A DNA stretch of 64,000 nucleotides from ZC4RG20 sp963782445 (GTDB taxonomy: Bacteria; Pseudomonadota; Gammaproteobacteria; Steroidobacterales; Rariloculaceae). Shown one piece after another: positions 55,728 to 64,000 of the stretch. The stretch covers positions 372,001 to 436,000 of the forward strand of contig CAWAJM010000001.1 in assembly GCA_963782445.1 (NCBI GenBank), in the 5' to 3' direction. A program made the position numbers and the translations under genes. The notes under the pieces were generated by a model that saw nothing but the letters and a program-made list of their open reading frames with translations, did no database searches and had not been told where the DNA came from. Position 1 is the stretch's first letter. Every line of letters begins with the position of its first letter.

Positions 55728-56386
55728 GCGAGGCAGCCGTCGAGGTTCGCGGGGGCAAGCGGGTCGCGCGCCACGCATTGGCGGATCGACTGTTCCACTG
55801 GCTCACGGCCGTGGCCGTGCTCACACTCCTCGCCACGGCCTTCCTGCCCATCGTCGGCGTGCGTTTCGCCTGGCTCGGCCTGCACTGGGCGGCCGGCTGG
55901 GTGCTCATCGCGGCGCTCGTGTTTCATCTCGTCCGTGCGCTCGCGTTCCAGGATCTGCGCCGCGTGGCGTTCGGGCGCGCGGATTGGAACGACTTCGTCG
56001 CGGTTGTGCGGTTCAGCTCGAGGCGCACGCGCACGCCGCCGCCGAAGCCCGGCAAATACTCCCTGGCGCAAAAGCTCATTCATCTGCTGTTCGCGATCGT
56101 GCTCACGGCGTCGGCCGTGACGGGCGGGCTCATGATGGTCAAGATCGATACGCCCTGGTGGCATCGCCACCCGTATTGGCTCGCGGACCGCACCTGGGGC
56201 CTCGTCTACGTCGTCCACGATCTCGCGGCGCTGACGCTCGTGACGATGGTCATCGCACATGTGTATTTTGCGCTCCGGCCCGAGAAGCTCGCATTCACGC
56301 GGGCCATGGTCACGGGCTCGATGAGCCGCGCGGAGTTTCTCGAACACCACGATCCGGAAAGATGGCGGGTCCCGAATGAGCGTTGA
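55724..56386 (+). CDS. Cytochrome b561-type di-haem membrane protein
   Basis: 220 residues with four membrane segments. Likely haem ligands: His in LADRLFHWL, two in the TM2 region (LGLHWAAGWVLIAALVFHLV), IHLLFAIV, and VVHDLAALTLVT / VIAHVYFAL in TM4. It belongs to the cytochrome b/b561 (PF01292-type) family, shuttling electrons from quinol across the inner membrane. ATGA coupling to the 62-residue protein before it, 11-base overlap with the unknown protein after it, and a downstream cytochrome c' gene place it in one redox module. Confidence 0.9.
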   Translation: MSEAAVEVRGGKRVARHALADRLFHWLTAVAVLTLLATAFLPIVGVRFAWLGLHWAAGWVLIAALVFHLVRALAFQDLRRVAFGRADWNDFVAVVRFSSRRTRTPPPKPGKYSLAQKLIHLLFAIVLTASAVTGGLMMVKIDTPWWHRHPYWLADRTWGLVYVVHDLAALTLVTMVIAHVYFALRPEKLAFTRAMVTGSMSRAEFLEHHDPERWRVPNER

Positions 56387-56804
56387 CAGAACAGGCCGCA
56401 GGGAGGATCTCGACCGGCGCATCGAAGCCATCGAGTCCGGCTACGAGTTCATGCTGGCCTATGCAGCGCAGGGGCGCGATTCGGACCGCGGCCCGGGCTC
56501 AGGCAGCCGGCTGCGCGAGTTTCTGCAGGGCATGGCGGGGGCGCTCGACGGACTGCGAAGCGCCGTCGAGCCGCTCGTGGCCGAGCAGGGCGAGGCGGCG
56601 CGGACCGACGGCTTGCCCTTCCTCGACGCGCTCGAGCGCGACGCCGCGACGGCCCTCTCGGCCGTGCGCCTCGTGCTCGGCCGCGAGGACATCAGCTCCC
56701 AGCTCGTCGACAACCTCAACGCGTCGATTCACCTGCGTGCCGTGCTCACGGATCTGTTCGTGATCGACGCGCTGCTCGAGAAAGGGCCCGCCGCCGAAGC
56801 CTGA
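56376..56804 (+). CDS. Helical protein of unknown function in the cytochrome operon
   Basis: 142 residues, predicted almost wholly alpha-helical and soluble; no membrane or signal segment, no Cys and no repeated His. Blocks DLDRRIEAIESGYEFMLAYA, REFLQGMAGALDGLR and NASIHLRAVLTDLFVIDALL are hydrophobic-amphipathic. The start overlaps the cytochrome b gene by 11 bases, so it is translated with it. Not recognised; it may dock on the cytosolic face of the cytochrome. Confidence 0.75.
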   Translation: MSVDRTGRREDLDRRIEAIESGYEFMLAYAAQGRDSDRGPGSGSRLREFLQGMAGALDGLRSAVEPLVAEQGEAARTDGLPFLDALERDAATALSAVRLVLGREDISSQLVDNLNASIHLRAVLTDLFVIDALLEKGPAAEA

Positions 56805-56922
56805 ACGCGGTTCCGTGCCTGCGCGGCCCGCGGGCGCTCACTTGCCGGGGGGCGGACCCTGCGTTTATCCTGCGGCGGTATCCTGAACTTCCAAGCACAA
56901 GAAGCTCCAAAGAAGGTCCAAG

Positions 56923-57411
56923 ATGAAGAGAACGATCAGCAGAGTGGTATTCGTCGGCGCGCTTGCCGCGCTCGGTCTCGTTGCATGCGGTGGGGGCGGC
57001 GGCCAGCAGCTCGACGAAAACTCCCCGGCGGCGAAGGCCTTTATCTACCGGAGTTCGCTCATGAACGTCATGGGCCATCAGATGGAGGTGCTCGTCGGCA
57101 TGACACGGGGGCAGATCCCGGTCGACCAGGATAAGTTCAAAATGGCCGCGAACGACCTCCAGACGCTGACGACGATGGTCCCCGATGCCTTCATGGCCAT
57201 GGGGATCCCGAAGATGAGCCGCGCGATGCCAGCGATCTGGCAGAACATGGCGGACTTCAAGATGAAGGCTCAAGCCTTGCAGGATGCCGCCAAAGGCGTC
57301 GTCGATTCCGCCCAGAGCGGCGGCGTGGACGGCTCGAAGGGGACCGTGCAGCAGCTCGGCCGAACCTGCGGCGACTGCCACCGCGTGTATCGCAAGCCCG
57401 AAAACGACTAA
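56923..57411 (+). CDS. Cytochrome c' family lipoprotein
   Basis: 162 residues. A lipoprotein signal ends LVAC at Cys22. The mature chain is a four-helix bundle ending with a haem motif CGDCH (Cys149, Cys152, His153), the C-terminal location typical of cytochrome c'. That family has a five-coordinate high-spin haem that binds NO or other small ligands. ATG 56923 follows AGAAGG. It probably takes electrons from the cytochrome b upstream, or scavenges NO. Confidence 0.9.
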   Translation: MKRTISRVVFVGALAALGLVACGGGGGQQLDENSPAAKAFIYRSSLMNVMGHQMEVLVGMTRGQIPVDQDKFKMAANDLQTLTTMVPDAFMAMGIPKMSRAMPAIWQNMADFKMKAQALQDAAKGVVDSAQSGGVDGSKGTVQQLGRTCGDCHRVYRKPEND

Positions 57412-57419
57412 GCGGCGCG

Positions 57420-57457
57420 TGCCGCGTCCGCAAAGCTTCGGCTGCGCGGACGCGGCA
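57420..57457. terminator. Inverted repeat between the convergent cytochrome c' and HtrA-like genes
   Basis: A perfect 12-base inverted repeat (TGCCGCGTCCGC / GCGGACGCGGCA) with a 14-base loop lies exactly between the two stops; it should form a stable hairpin in either transcript. No U-tract, so factor-assisted termination is possible. Confidence 0.6.
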
Positions 57458-58390
57458 TTACTGAACCGTTCCCTTGCGCTGAAAGGTCGCGCGATCTGCC
57501 GAGCGGATCACGATCTCTAGCCTTTCGGTATTCCGCAGCACCGTGACGGGTACCTCGACGCCCGCGCTGCCCAGCTCCCAGACTTGCCTGAACAGTTCGG
57601 CGAGGCCGTCGACGCGCTCGCCGTGGACGTTGAGAATGAGATCCCCGGGCTTCAGGCCCGCGCGGTCCGCCGGACAGTTCCGGTACACCCCGACCACTTG
57701 GAGCTGATCCTCGTAGTCGTGCACGAGGAGCCCGAGCCAAGGGCGCGGCGGTGCCAGGCTGCGGCCGTGGGCGCAGATCTCGTCGACGATCGGCATCAAG
57801 AGATCGATGGGCACGAACATGTTCACCGTCGTCACGGCATCTCCGACCTCGAATTCCTGAATGACGAGCGACCCGAGCCCGCAGAGCCGGCCGCGCGCGT
57901 CGATGAGCGAGGCGCCCGACCAGCTGTCGTGCGCGGGCGCGGTGAATACGGCTTCGTCGATGAGGTATTCCCAGCGGCCCGCGAACTCCTGCTTCGCGAC
58001 GACCCGGGCGTCGAGCCCGGTGTCTTCGCGCCCGCTCGCGAGCACGGTCACGGCATCGCCGACCGAGAGCTCGGCCGCCGAGCCGATCTCGATGGCCGGC
58101 CCTTGCAGCGGCAGCGTCGGTTTGACTAACCCGAGGCCGCTGTCGAAGTCGTAGCCCACGACGAAACCCGGCACCGTCGTGCCGTCGCGCGAGCCGATCC
58201 AGACCTGCTCCGCCTCGTTGATGACGTAGCCGATCGTCGCGATGAGCCCGTCGTCGCGGATGCGCGCACCGTGCCCGAACCGTTCCGTGCCGAGCAGCCC
58301 GGCGCTCATCGCATCGTCCGGAATATGTGCCTTGATTGACACGATCGCGCCGTAGGGACGCTGCTCCTTCTTTGGGGCTCCGCTGCTCAT
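57458..58390 (-). CDS. HtrA-like protein with degenerate catalytic triad and PDZ domain
   Basis: 310 residues. The trypsin-like fold and a C-terminal PDZ domain (WLGLLVHDYEDQLQVVGVYR; LKPGDLILNVHGERVDG) are clear, but the active site is broken: the His position reads IATIGYVI, the Asp position SGLGLVK, and the Ser loop SWSGASLI instead of GNSGGP. There is no signal peptide from ATG 58390, so it is probably cytoplasmic. It may be a non-proteolytic peptide-binding scaffold. Confidence 0.8.
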   Translation of the reverse strand: MSSGAPKKEQRPYGAIVSIKAHIPDDAMSAGLLGTERFGHGARIRDDGLIATIGYVINEAEQVWIGSRDGTTVPGFVVGYDFDSGLGLVKPTLPLQGPAIEIGSAAELSVGDAVTVLASGREDTGLDARVVAKQEFAGRWEYLIDEAVFTAPAHDSWSGASLIDARGRLCGLGSLVIQEFEVGDAVTTVNMFVPIDLLMPIVDEICAHGRSLAPPRPWLGLLVHDYEDQLQVVGVYRNCPADRAGLKPGDLILNVHGERVDGLAELFRQVWELGSAGVEVPVTVLRNTERLEIVIRSADRATFQRKGTVQ

Positions 58391-58737
58391 GGCCGTTATG
58401 TTAGCGTCCGGGCCCTGCGTCCGCGAGCGCGCCTCGCGAGTTTTTCCCGAATTCGGAACGAATGGGGCGCCGCCCGCCGAGACTCGAGCCGCCGCGCAAA
58501 CGGAGCCGGCCGCGCCGTCGATTTCCAGGATTTGCAGCGCTCCAGGCGGCCCTTCGAGATCCACGTAGAACTCCGAATGGTCCGCCGCCGGCAACGCGCG
58601 TAGCGTGCGTCCAGCGGTCGAGCAAGTCCGCAGCAAGAGGGGGAGACTTAAGAAAAAATGAGACGCAAACGTGCGGCCGATCCGCCGAGTCGACCCGGCA
58701 CCCTATGGCATAATCTTTCGCTAATCGAAGTGAAAAG
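58391..58737. other. Intergenic region between HtrA-like gene and RND adaptor
   Basis: About 350 bases without a supported gene. A frame continuing the HtrA-like gene upstream to 58636 has no family match. An AT-rich patch just before the adaptor start, with CATAAT at about 58709, is the most likely promoter for the pump. Nothing else recognisable. Confidence 0.5.
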
Positions 58738-58758
58738 ATGTATTCGATCGAGTGGCGC

Positions 58759-59901
58759 ATGAAATACGTACTTTCGATTCTGTTGGCGGCCGCGCTGGGC
58801 GCCGGTATCTGGTACTTCGGCATGCGCGGAGACGGTCAATCGGCCATCGACGCGGGGGCGCCGGGCGCCCCGGCGGGCTTTGCGCGGCGGGGTAACGAGG
58901 TACCGCTCGTCACGGTCGAGCGCGTTCACAAGCGGCAGCTTGCCGATACGATCGAAGCGATCGGCACGGCCAAATCCAACGAGTCGGTGACGCTGACTGC
59001 CAAGGTCACGGACACGGTCACTCGCGTCGATTTCGACGACGGCGACTACGTCAAGGCCGGCGACATCCTCGTGCAGCTCACGAACAAGCAGGAGGAGGCC
59101 GATCTCGCGGAGGCGCAGGCGAATCTCGAGGACGCGAACAGCTCCTTGTCCCGCATCCAGGATATGTACGCGAAGAAACTTGCGCCGAAGTCGGATCTCG
59201 ACGCGGCGCGGGCCAAGGCCGCAGCGGCCAAGGCGCACTTCGACTCGCTGGCCGCGAAGCTGCAGGATCGTCTCATCCGCGCACCGTTCAGCGGCGTGCT
59301 CGGCTTCAGGCAGGTCAGCCCCGGCACACTCGTGCAGCCGAGCACGGCGATTACGACGCTCGACGATATCTCGACGATCAAGCTCGATTTCACGGTGCCC
59401 GAGACCTACGTCGGCCTGCTCAAGGTCGGCGCGCCCGTCGTCGCGCACAGCGCGAGCTATCCCGGGCGCGAGTTTCACGGCGTCGTACGAACCGTCGATA
59501 CGCGCATCGATCCGGTCACGCGCGCCGTGAAAGTGCGCGCCCACGTACCGAACGACGACCGCGTGCTCAAGCCCGGCATGCTCATGACCGTGGACCTCAC
59601 GACGGCGAAGCGCGAGGCGCTCGTCGTGCCGGAGAGCGCCGTCTATCAGGTCGCGGACAAGGCTTTCGTGTATCGCGTCGACGGCGACGGCGTCGCCCAC
59701 GAACGCGAGATCGAGCTCGGTTCGCATCGTTACGGCGTCATCGAGGTCAAGGGCGGGTTGGCGGCAGGCGATCTCGTCGTCACTCAGGGCATCATCAAGC
59801 TCCACGACGGCAGCCACGTCCGCTTCGCGGACGCCGAACCGGCCCCGGAGGTCAGCCGCACGTCGGCCGGCGAAGCCGCCGCGCCCGGCCTGCAGGGTTG
59901 A
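58759..59901 (+). CDS. RND efflux periplasmic adaptor (membrane-fusion protein)
   Basis: 380 residues from ATG 58759 (387 from ATG 58738). N-terminal anchor (YVLSILLAAALGAGIWYF), biotinyl-lipoyl half (VTDTVTRVDFDDGDYVKAGD, ILVQLTNKQEEADL), a coiled-coil hairpin (about 110-175), the second half-motif LIRAPFSGVLGFRQVSPG, beta-barrel VPETYVGLLKVGAPV and the membrane-proximal domain. It links the RND pump to an outer-membrane channel, which is not in the window. 56 bases before the permease gene. Confidence 0.93.
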   Translation: MKYVLSILLAAALGAGIWYFGMRGDGQSAIDAGAPGAPAGFARRGNEVPLVTVERVHKRQLADTIEAIGTAKSNESVTLTAKVTDTVTRVDFDDGDYVKAGDILVQLTNKQEEADLAEAQANLEDANSSLSRIQDMYAKKLAPKSDLDAARAKAAAAKAHFDSLAAKLQDRLIRAPFSGVLGFRQVSPGTLVQPSTAITTLDDISTIKLDFTVPETYVGLLKVGAPVVAHSASYPGREFHGVVRTVDTRIDPVTRAVKVRAHVPNDDRVLKPGMLMTVDLTTAKREALVVPESAVYQVADKAFVYRVDGDGVAHEREIELGSHRYGVIEVKGGLAAGDLVVTQGIIKLHDGSHVRFADAEPAPEVSRTSAGEAAAPGLQG

Positions 59902-59957
59902 CGGCCGCCGCGCGCGGCCGGGCTCCGAAGCGGCGCTGATCACGGGAGAGCGCGCCC

Positions 59958-62900
59958 ATGTGGCTTTCCGACATCTCGGTCAAACGACCCGTCTTTGCGA
60001 CGGTGCTGAGCCTCATGCTCATCGCCTTCGGCGCGCTCTCGTTTCGCGACCTCACGGTCCGAGAGCAGCCCAACGTCACGCAGCCCGTCGTGCAGGTCTC
60101 GACTTCGTATCCGGGCGCCTCTTCCAACGTCGTCGAGTCGCGCATCACGCAGGTGCTCGAGGGCGAGCTCAGCGGCATCCAGGGCGTGAAGTCCATTCGC
60201 TCGACGAGCAACGACGGCTCTTCGCGCGTGACCGTGGAGTTCGACCTCGACCGCAATCTCGACGAGGCGGCCAACAACGTCCGCGACCGCGTCTCGCGCG
60301 TGGCCCGGCGGCTGCCGGACGACGCGGACCCGCCGACCGTCTCGAAGGCCGACTCCGACACCCAGCCCGTCATGTTCCTGACGCTGACGAGCACCAAGAT
60401 GGACATGGTGTCCCTGACGGACTACATGGACCGCTATGTGCTCGACCGGTTCGCGACGCTGCCGGGCGTCTCGCAGATCAACGAGTTCGGCGCCGGCGGT
60501 CCCTCGATGCGCATCTGGCTCGACCGCCGTGCGATGGCCGCGCGCAATCTGACGGTCACCGACATCGAGAACGCGCTGCGGGCGGAGAACATCGAGTTGC
60601 CGGCCGGCCGCATCGAGTCCCGGGACCGCGATTTTCAGGTCCGCATCGCGCGCAACTACGAGACGGCCGCGGACTTTCGCAATCTCGTCTTGAGGCAGGG
60701 CGACGACGGCCACCTGACCCGGCTCGGCGAGGTCGCGCGCGTCGAGGTCGGGCCGCGGCAATCGGAGCGCCTGTTTCGGACCAACGGTGCGACGACGACG
60801 GGTTTCGGCATCGTCAAGCAGTCCACGGCGAACACCGTCGCGGTCCTCGACGCCGTCAAGAAAGAGGTCGCCAAGGTCAATCGGGATCTTCCGGCCGGCA
60901 TGAAGCTCATCACGAGCGGTGACGATTCCTTGTACATCCGCGCGGCCATCAAGGATGTCTACTGGACGATCGCGATCACGACGGCGCTCGTGGGTCTCGT
61001 AATCTTCGTCTTCCTGGGCAACCTGCGCGCGATGCTGATCCCGCTCGTGACGATACCGGTCTGTCTCGTGTCCTCGTTCACGGCGCTGGCGCTCTTCGGC
61101 TACTCGATCAACCTCGTGACGCTGCTCGCGCTCGTGCTGTCGATCGGGCTCGTCGTCGACGACTCGATCGTCGTGCTGGAGAACTGCCACCGGCGCATCG
61201 AGGAAGGCGAGGCCCCGCTGCTCGCAGCCTTCAACGGCACGCGGCAGGTCGCGTTCGCCGTGCTCGCGACGACGGCCGTGCTCGTAGCCGTGTTCGCGCC
61301 CGTCGCCTTCCTCAAGGACAGCATCGGCCGTATCTTCGCCGAGCTCGGCGTCACGGTCGCCTCGGCCGTGATCTTCTCGGGCATCCTGGCCCTTTCGCTG
61401 ACGCCCATGATGTGCTCGAAGCTGCTGCACACGAGCGCCGGCGAGAACCGGCTGACGCACAAGCTCGACCACGCCTTCGCCTGGCTCTCCGCGCGCTATC
61501 AGGGCCTGCTGCGGGGCACCTTGAAGGCGCCGGCGCTTGCGCTCGCCTCGGGCATCGTGCTCGCTTTCGGCGCGTACGCCCTGCTGCAGCACATACCGCG
61601 CGAGTACGAGCCTTCGGAGGACCGGGGGCAGTTCGACGGGCGGCTGCTCGCGCCGGAGGGCACGAGCTTCGCCGACATGTCGAGCGGCGCGCTGAAGGCC
61701 GAGTCCTGCATGACCCCGTATTTCGAGTCCGGGCTCATCCAGCGCGGCGTCGTCAGCGTGCCCGGCTGGGGCGGTGCGGCCGGCATCGTGAACGTCACGC
61801 TCAAGCCCTGGGACGAGCGCAATATTTCGACGAGCTGGCTCATGGGTAAGCTCAACCAGTGCTGGTCGAACATCCCCGAGGTGCGCATCATCACGTTCAT
61901 GCGCGGCGGCGGCGGTCACGGCGGCGGTCAGCCTGTGCAGCTCGTGATCGGCGGCCCGACGTACAAGGACCTCGCGCACTGGCGCGACATCATCCTCGCG
62001 AAGGCGGCCGAGAACCCGGGCCTCGTACGGCTCGACTCGGATCTCAAGGAAACGCAGCCGCAGGTCATGGTCCACGTCGATCAGGATAGGGCCGCGAGTC
62101 TCGGCGTCTCCGCGCGCAGCATCGGGCAGACGTTGCAGGCCATGATGAGCGCCCAGCAGGTTACGACCTACGTCGTCGACGGCGAGCAATACGACGTCAT
62201 GCTGCAGGCGAAGCGGGATCAGCGTTCGACGTTCCAGGATCTCAGCAACATATTCGTGCGCTCCGACCGCTCCGGGGAGCTCGTGCCGCTTGCGAATCTG
62301 GTGAAGCTCCAATCCATGGCGGGTGCGAGCGAGCTCCATCGCTACAACCGGCTGCGGGCCGTGACGATCAGCGCCAACCTCGCACCGGGCTACACGCTCG
62401 GGGAAGCGCTGAAATACCTCGAGAACCTCGTGCGCACCGAGCTGCCCGCGACCGCGCAGATCGACTACCGCGGCGAGTCGCTCGATTACAAGGAATCGTC
62501 CGGCGCGCTGTACTTCACTTTCGGCATCGCCCTGTTCGTCGTGTTCCTCGTCCTGGCCGCGCAGTTCGAGAGCTTCGTGCATCCGCTCGTGATCATGATG
62601 ACGGTGCCGCTCGCCGTGGCCGGCGGTCTGTTCGGCATTTGGGTGTCCGGCCATACGCTGAACATCTACAGCGAGATCGGCATCATCATGCTCGTCGGCA
62701 TCGCTGCGAAGAACGGTGTGCTCATCGTCGAGTTCATCAATCAGCTGCGCGACGAGGGCTACGAGTTCACCGAGGCCATCGTCGCGGCGGCGCGGGTTCG
62801 CTTCCGGCCCGTCGTCATGACGGCGTCGGCGACGCTCATGGGCTCCGTGCCGCTCATGTTCGCCACGGGACCGGGCGCGGCGAGCCGGACGGCCCTCGGC

Positions 62901-63077
62901 GTCGTGATCTTTGCCGGTGTAGGCGTCGCGACGCTGTTCACGCTGTTCGTCGTGCCGGCCTTCTACCACGTGTTCGCGCGGCGCACAGGATCGCCCGGCG
63001 AAATCGCGCGTAGGCTCGAGACGCTGCAAGGCGAGACGGGGGTAGAGGATCGGGACGTGTCGCAGGGCGCCGCGTAG
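59958..63077 (+). CDS. RND multidrug efflux permease (HAE1 type)
   Basis: 1039 residues, usual length, 12 membrane segments with two large periplasmic loops. Opening LSDISVKRPVFATVLSLML; proton-relay pair in TM4, SIGLVVDDSIVVLENCHRR; the matching Lys in TM10 (AAKNGVLIVEFINQLRDEG). It resembles the MexK/AcrB-like branch. It pumps hydrophobic compounds out through a tripartite complex with the adaptor. A MarR-type gene follows in the same direction. Confidence 0.96.
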   Translation: MWLSDISVKRPVFATVLSLMLIAFGALSFRDLTVREQPNVTQPVVQVSTSYPGASSNVVESRITQVLEGELSGIQGVKSIRSTSNDGSSRVTVEFDLDRNLDEAANNVRDRVSRVARRLPDDADPPTVSKADSDTQPVMFLTLTSTKMDMVSLTDYMDRYVLDRFATLPGVSQINEFGAGGPSMRIWLDRRAMAARNLTVTDIENALRAENIELPAGRIESRDRDFQVRIARNYETAADFRNLVLRQGDDGHLTRLGEVARVEVGPRQSERLFRTNGATTTGFGIVKQSTANTVAVLDAVKKEVAKVNRDLPAGMKLITSGDDSLYIRAAIKDVYWTIAITTALVGLVIFVFLGNLRAMLIPLVTIPVCLVSSFTALALFGYSINLVTLLALVLSIGLVVDDSIVVLENCHRRIEEGEAPLLAAFNGTRQVAFAVLATTAVLVAVFAPVAFLKDSIGRIFAELGVTVASAVIFSGILALSLTPMMCSKLLHTSAGENRLTHKLDHAFAWLSARYQGLLRGTLKAPALALASGIVLAFGAYALLQHIPREYEPSEDRGQFDGRLLAPEGTSFADMSSGALKAESCMTPYFESGLIQRGVVSVPGWGGAAGIVNVTLKPWDERNISTSWLMGKLNQCWSNIPEVRIITFMRGGGGHGGGQPVQLVIGGPTYKDLAHWRDIILAKAAENPGLVRLDSDLKETQPQVMVHVDQDRAASLGVSARSIGQTLQAMMSAQQVTTYVVDGEQYDVMLQAKRDQRSTFQDLSNIFVRSDRSGELVPLANLVKLQSMAGASELHRYNRLRAVTISANLAPGYTLGEALKYLENLVRTELPATAQIDYRGESLDYKESSGALYFTFGIALFVVFLVLAAQFESFVHPLVIMMTVPLAVAGGLFGIWVSGHTLNIYSEIGIIMLVGIAAKNGVLIVEFINQLRDEGYEFTEAIVAAARVRFRPVVMTASATLMGSVPLMFATGPGAASRTALGVVIFAGVGVATLFTLFVVPAFYHVFARRTGSPGEIARRLETLQGETGVEDRDVSQGAA

Positions 63078-63209
63078 GGGCCTGCCGGGCAATGCTCAGC
63101 GGCTGGGGCGCGCGCCGTGCCGCCGTGGGGATTCCGGCATCAATTCGGCCGCTGCGCCGGGGCCGCGGCTCGGCCGGGCCGGTTTCGAGGCGCTCGCAAT
63201 TCCGCAGCT

Positions 63210-63225
63210 AGTGGATACAACCACT
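63210..63225. promoter_or_regulatory. Small inverted repeat upstream of hpaR
   Basis: AGTGG-N6-CCACT, about 107 bases before the hpaR start. MarR-type regulators bind short inverted repeats and repress themselves; assignment as its operator is a guess. Confidence 0.25.
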
Positions 63226-63331
63226 CCAGCATGGCGATTCCGGCCATGCCTAAATGGTCCCAATTATTCGATCATATGGTAAGGGTCAAACGATCGGAGG
63301 CCATGCGCGTTCAGCGCTTCGTAGAGCACTC

Positions 63332-63781
63332 ATGACACGCTTCAGCGATTCACTTCCGATGTTGTTGCTCAAGGCCCGCGAGGCCGCACTCGCGCGCCTG
63401 CGCCCCATCTTCAATTCTCGAGGTATCACGGAGCAGCAGTGGCGCGCGCTACGCGCGCTCGAGGAGCTCGGCGAGCTCAGCGCGGCCCGGCTTGCCGCCG
63501 AGTGCTCGATTCTCGCGCCCAGCATGACGCGTATCCTACGCAAGCTGGCCGAGCACGAGTTCGTGCACGTGGCCAAGTCGCGCCGCGACCACCGCGAGCT
63601 CCAGGTGCAGATCGCGCCGAAGGGCCAGAAGCTCATCGCGGAGATCGGGCCGCAGATCGAGCACCAATATTCGCTGCTGAGCGAGCAGCTGAGCTCGGAG
63701 CGGCTAGGCACGCTGCACCGGGAGCTGTCGCACCTCATCGAGCGCGTCCGCATGGGCGCCGACGAAGCCGCCGAAAGCTAG
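63332..63781 (+). CDS. hpaR: MarR-family regulator, HpaR type
   Basis: 149 residues. The N-terminus FSDSLPMLLLKAREAALARL then RPIFNSRGITEQQWRALRAL matches HpaR, repressor of homoprotocatechuate catabolism; the winged helix is LAAECSILAPSMTRILRKLA with wing KSRRDHRELQVQI. ATG 63332 is chosen because it begins the family N-terminus; upstream codons do not fit. It ends facing the FAH-family gene 100 bases away, consistent with an aromatic-acid catabolic locus beyond the window edge; RND pump control is the alternative. Confidence 0.88.
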   Translation: MTRFSDSLPMLLLKAREAALARLRPIFNSRGITEQQWRALRALEELGELSAARLAAECSILAPSMTRILRKLAEHEFVHVAKSRRDHRELQVQIAPKGQKLIAEIGPQIEHQYSLLSEQLSSERLGTLHRELSHLIERVRMGADEAAES

Positions 63782-63841
63782 CGCACCGCGACGGCCCGGC
63801 CCTCCAGCGGCGGCGATGTCATCGAAACGACGGCCCTGACG

Positions 63842-63880
63842 AGGCACGTCGGCAGCGGGGTTTCAGGCTCGGCTATGGCG
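63842..63880 (+). repeat. Diverged single arm of the 44.5 kb inverted repeat
   Basis: The stretch AGGCACGTCGGCAGCGGG then TTTCAGGCTCGGCTATGGCG aligns by eye with the start of the 44.5 kb element (AGGCACGTTGGTAGTGGG then CTTCAGGCACGGCGTAAGGG). It lies just past the FAH-family stop. No facing second arm was found. Confidence 0.45.
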
Positions 63881-64000
63881 CTATGCCGCCGGGCGCTCGT
63901 CCTCGACGCGGTTGCGCAGGGTCCCGATCTCGGGCACGGCGACCTCGACGACGTCCCCGGGCTCGAGGTAGCGCGGCGGGTCGAAGCGGGCGCCGGCGCC
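63881..64000 (-). CDS. FAH-family hydrolase, C-terminal end only
   Basis: The last 39 residues before the window edge: YLEPGDVVEVAVPEIGTLRN and RVEDERPAA, ending at TAG 63881. YLxPGDVV and the IGTLRN ending are diagnostic of the fumarylacetoacetate hydrolase family. Next to hpaR, this may be an HpcE/HpaG-type 2-oxo-hepta-diene-dioate enzyme. The rest is outside the window. Confidence 0.75.
   Translation of the reverse strand, partial: GAGARFDPPRYLEPGDVVEVAVPEIGTLRNRVEDERPAA

Noticed and set aside
58391..58636. N-terminal extension of the HtrA-like protein
   Set aside because: No family match and no signal peptide; low-complexity translation. ATG 58390 begins the conserved part.
59940..63092. 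A 1050-codon open frame antisense to the RND permease
   Set aside because: GC-rich codon use keeps antisense frames open. The protein is Arg/Glu/His-rich, has no domain, and the permease on the other strand is certain.

Overview
This is a 64 kb stretch of a GC-rich, gene-dense bacterial chromosome. The content (TypA, PBP1b with a coupled lipoprotein, SrkA, HrpB, AsmA, an HpaR-type MarR, a TonB-free outer-membrane barrel repertoire, DUF6152/DUF6491/DUF4382 proteins) fits a free-living gammaproteobacterium, perhaps near Steroidobacterales/Nevskiales/Xanthomonadales; the exact lineage is inference. I see no rRNA, tRNA, CRISPR array, prophage or intact insertion sequence. Nearly all DNA is coding and many genes overlap by 1-17 bases.

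Layout. 1-12.1 kb: truncated hrpB, then oxidoreductases and catabolic enzymes (two CoA-/NAD-type aldehyde dehydrogenases, a Tat-type aldo/keto reductase, a GMC flavoprotein, and a FAH-SnoaL-pirin operon), with a secreted beta-helix/FN3/CFI-box protein coupled to a small outer-membrane barrel. 12.2-17 kb: a CBM9/DUF5916 surface protein, a DUF6152 protein and typA. 17.1-21.7 kb: a DUF4382 lipoprotein divergent from an ECF sigma / anti-sigma / Ala-Pro-rich secreted protein / TPR-barrel cassette. 21.8-26 kb: GST, a POTRA/BamA-fold protein, a methyltransferase, a VanY-type peptidase and a hypoxanthine-DNA glycosylase. 26.1-32 kb: a two-component system, DUF6491, a DegQ-type protease and a winged-helix membrane regulator. 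32-35.5 kb: lrp-ctlX divergent from leuA. 35.5-44.4 kb: MFS, a TPR lipoprotein coupled to PBP1b (LpoP-like), AsmA, and a CPA2 antiporter. 44.6-55.5 kb: mixed metabolism (DUF1993, aldo/keto reductase, DUF4159, acyl-CoA ligase, MFS, esterase, an M16 peptidase pair, srkA). 55.5-58.4 kb: a cytochrome b / unknown / cytochrome c' module and a degenerate HtrA-like protein. 58.7-64 kb: an RND pump, hpaR and the 3' end of a second FAH-family gene.

The features most worth following up are the ECF cassette with its TPR-barrel (possible surface-protein export), the cytochrome b/c' operon with two unrecognised small proteins, the FN3-within-FN3 architecture next to a CFI-box, the LpoP-like partner of PBP1b, and two families of small palindromic repeats. 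Starts were chosen from Shine-Dalgarno spacing, overlaps and family N-termini; several start at GTG or TTG.
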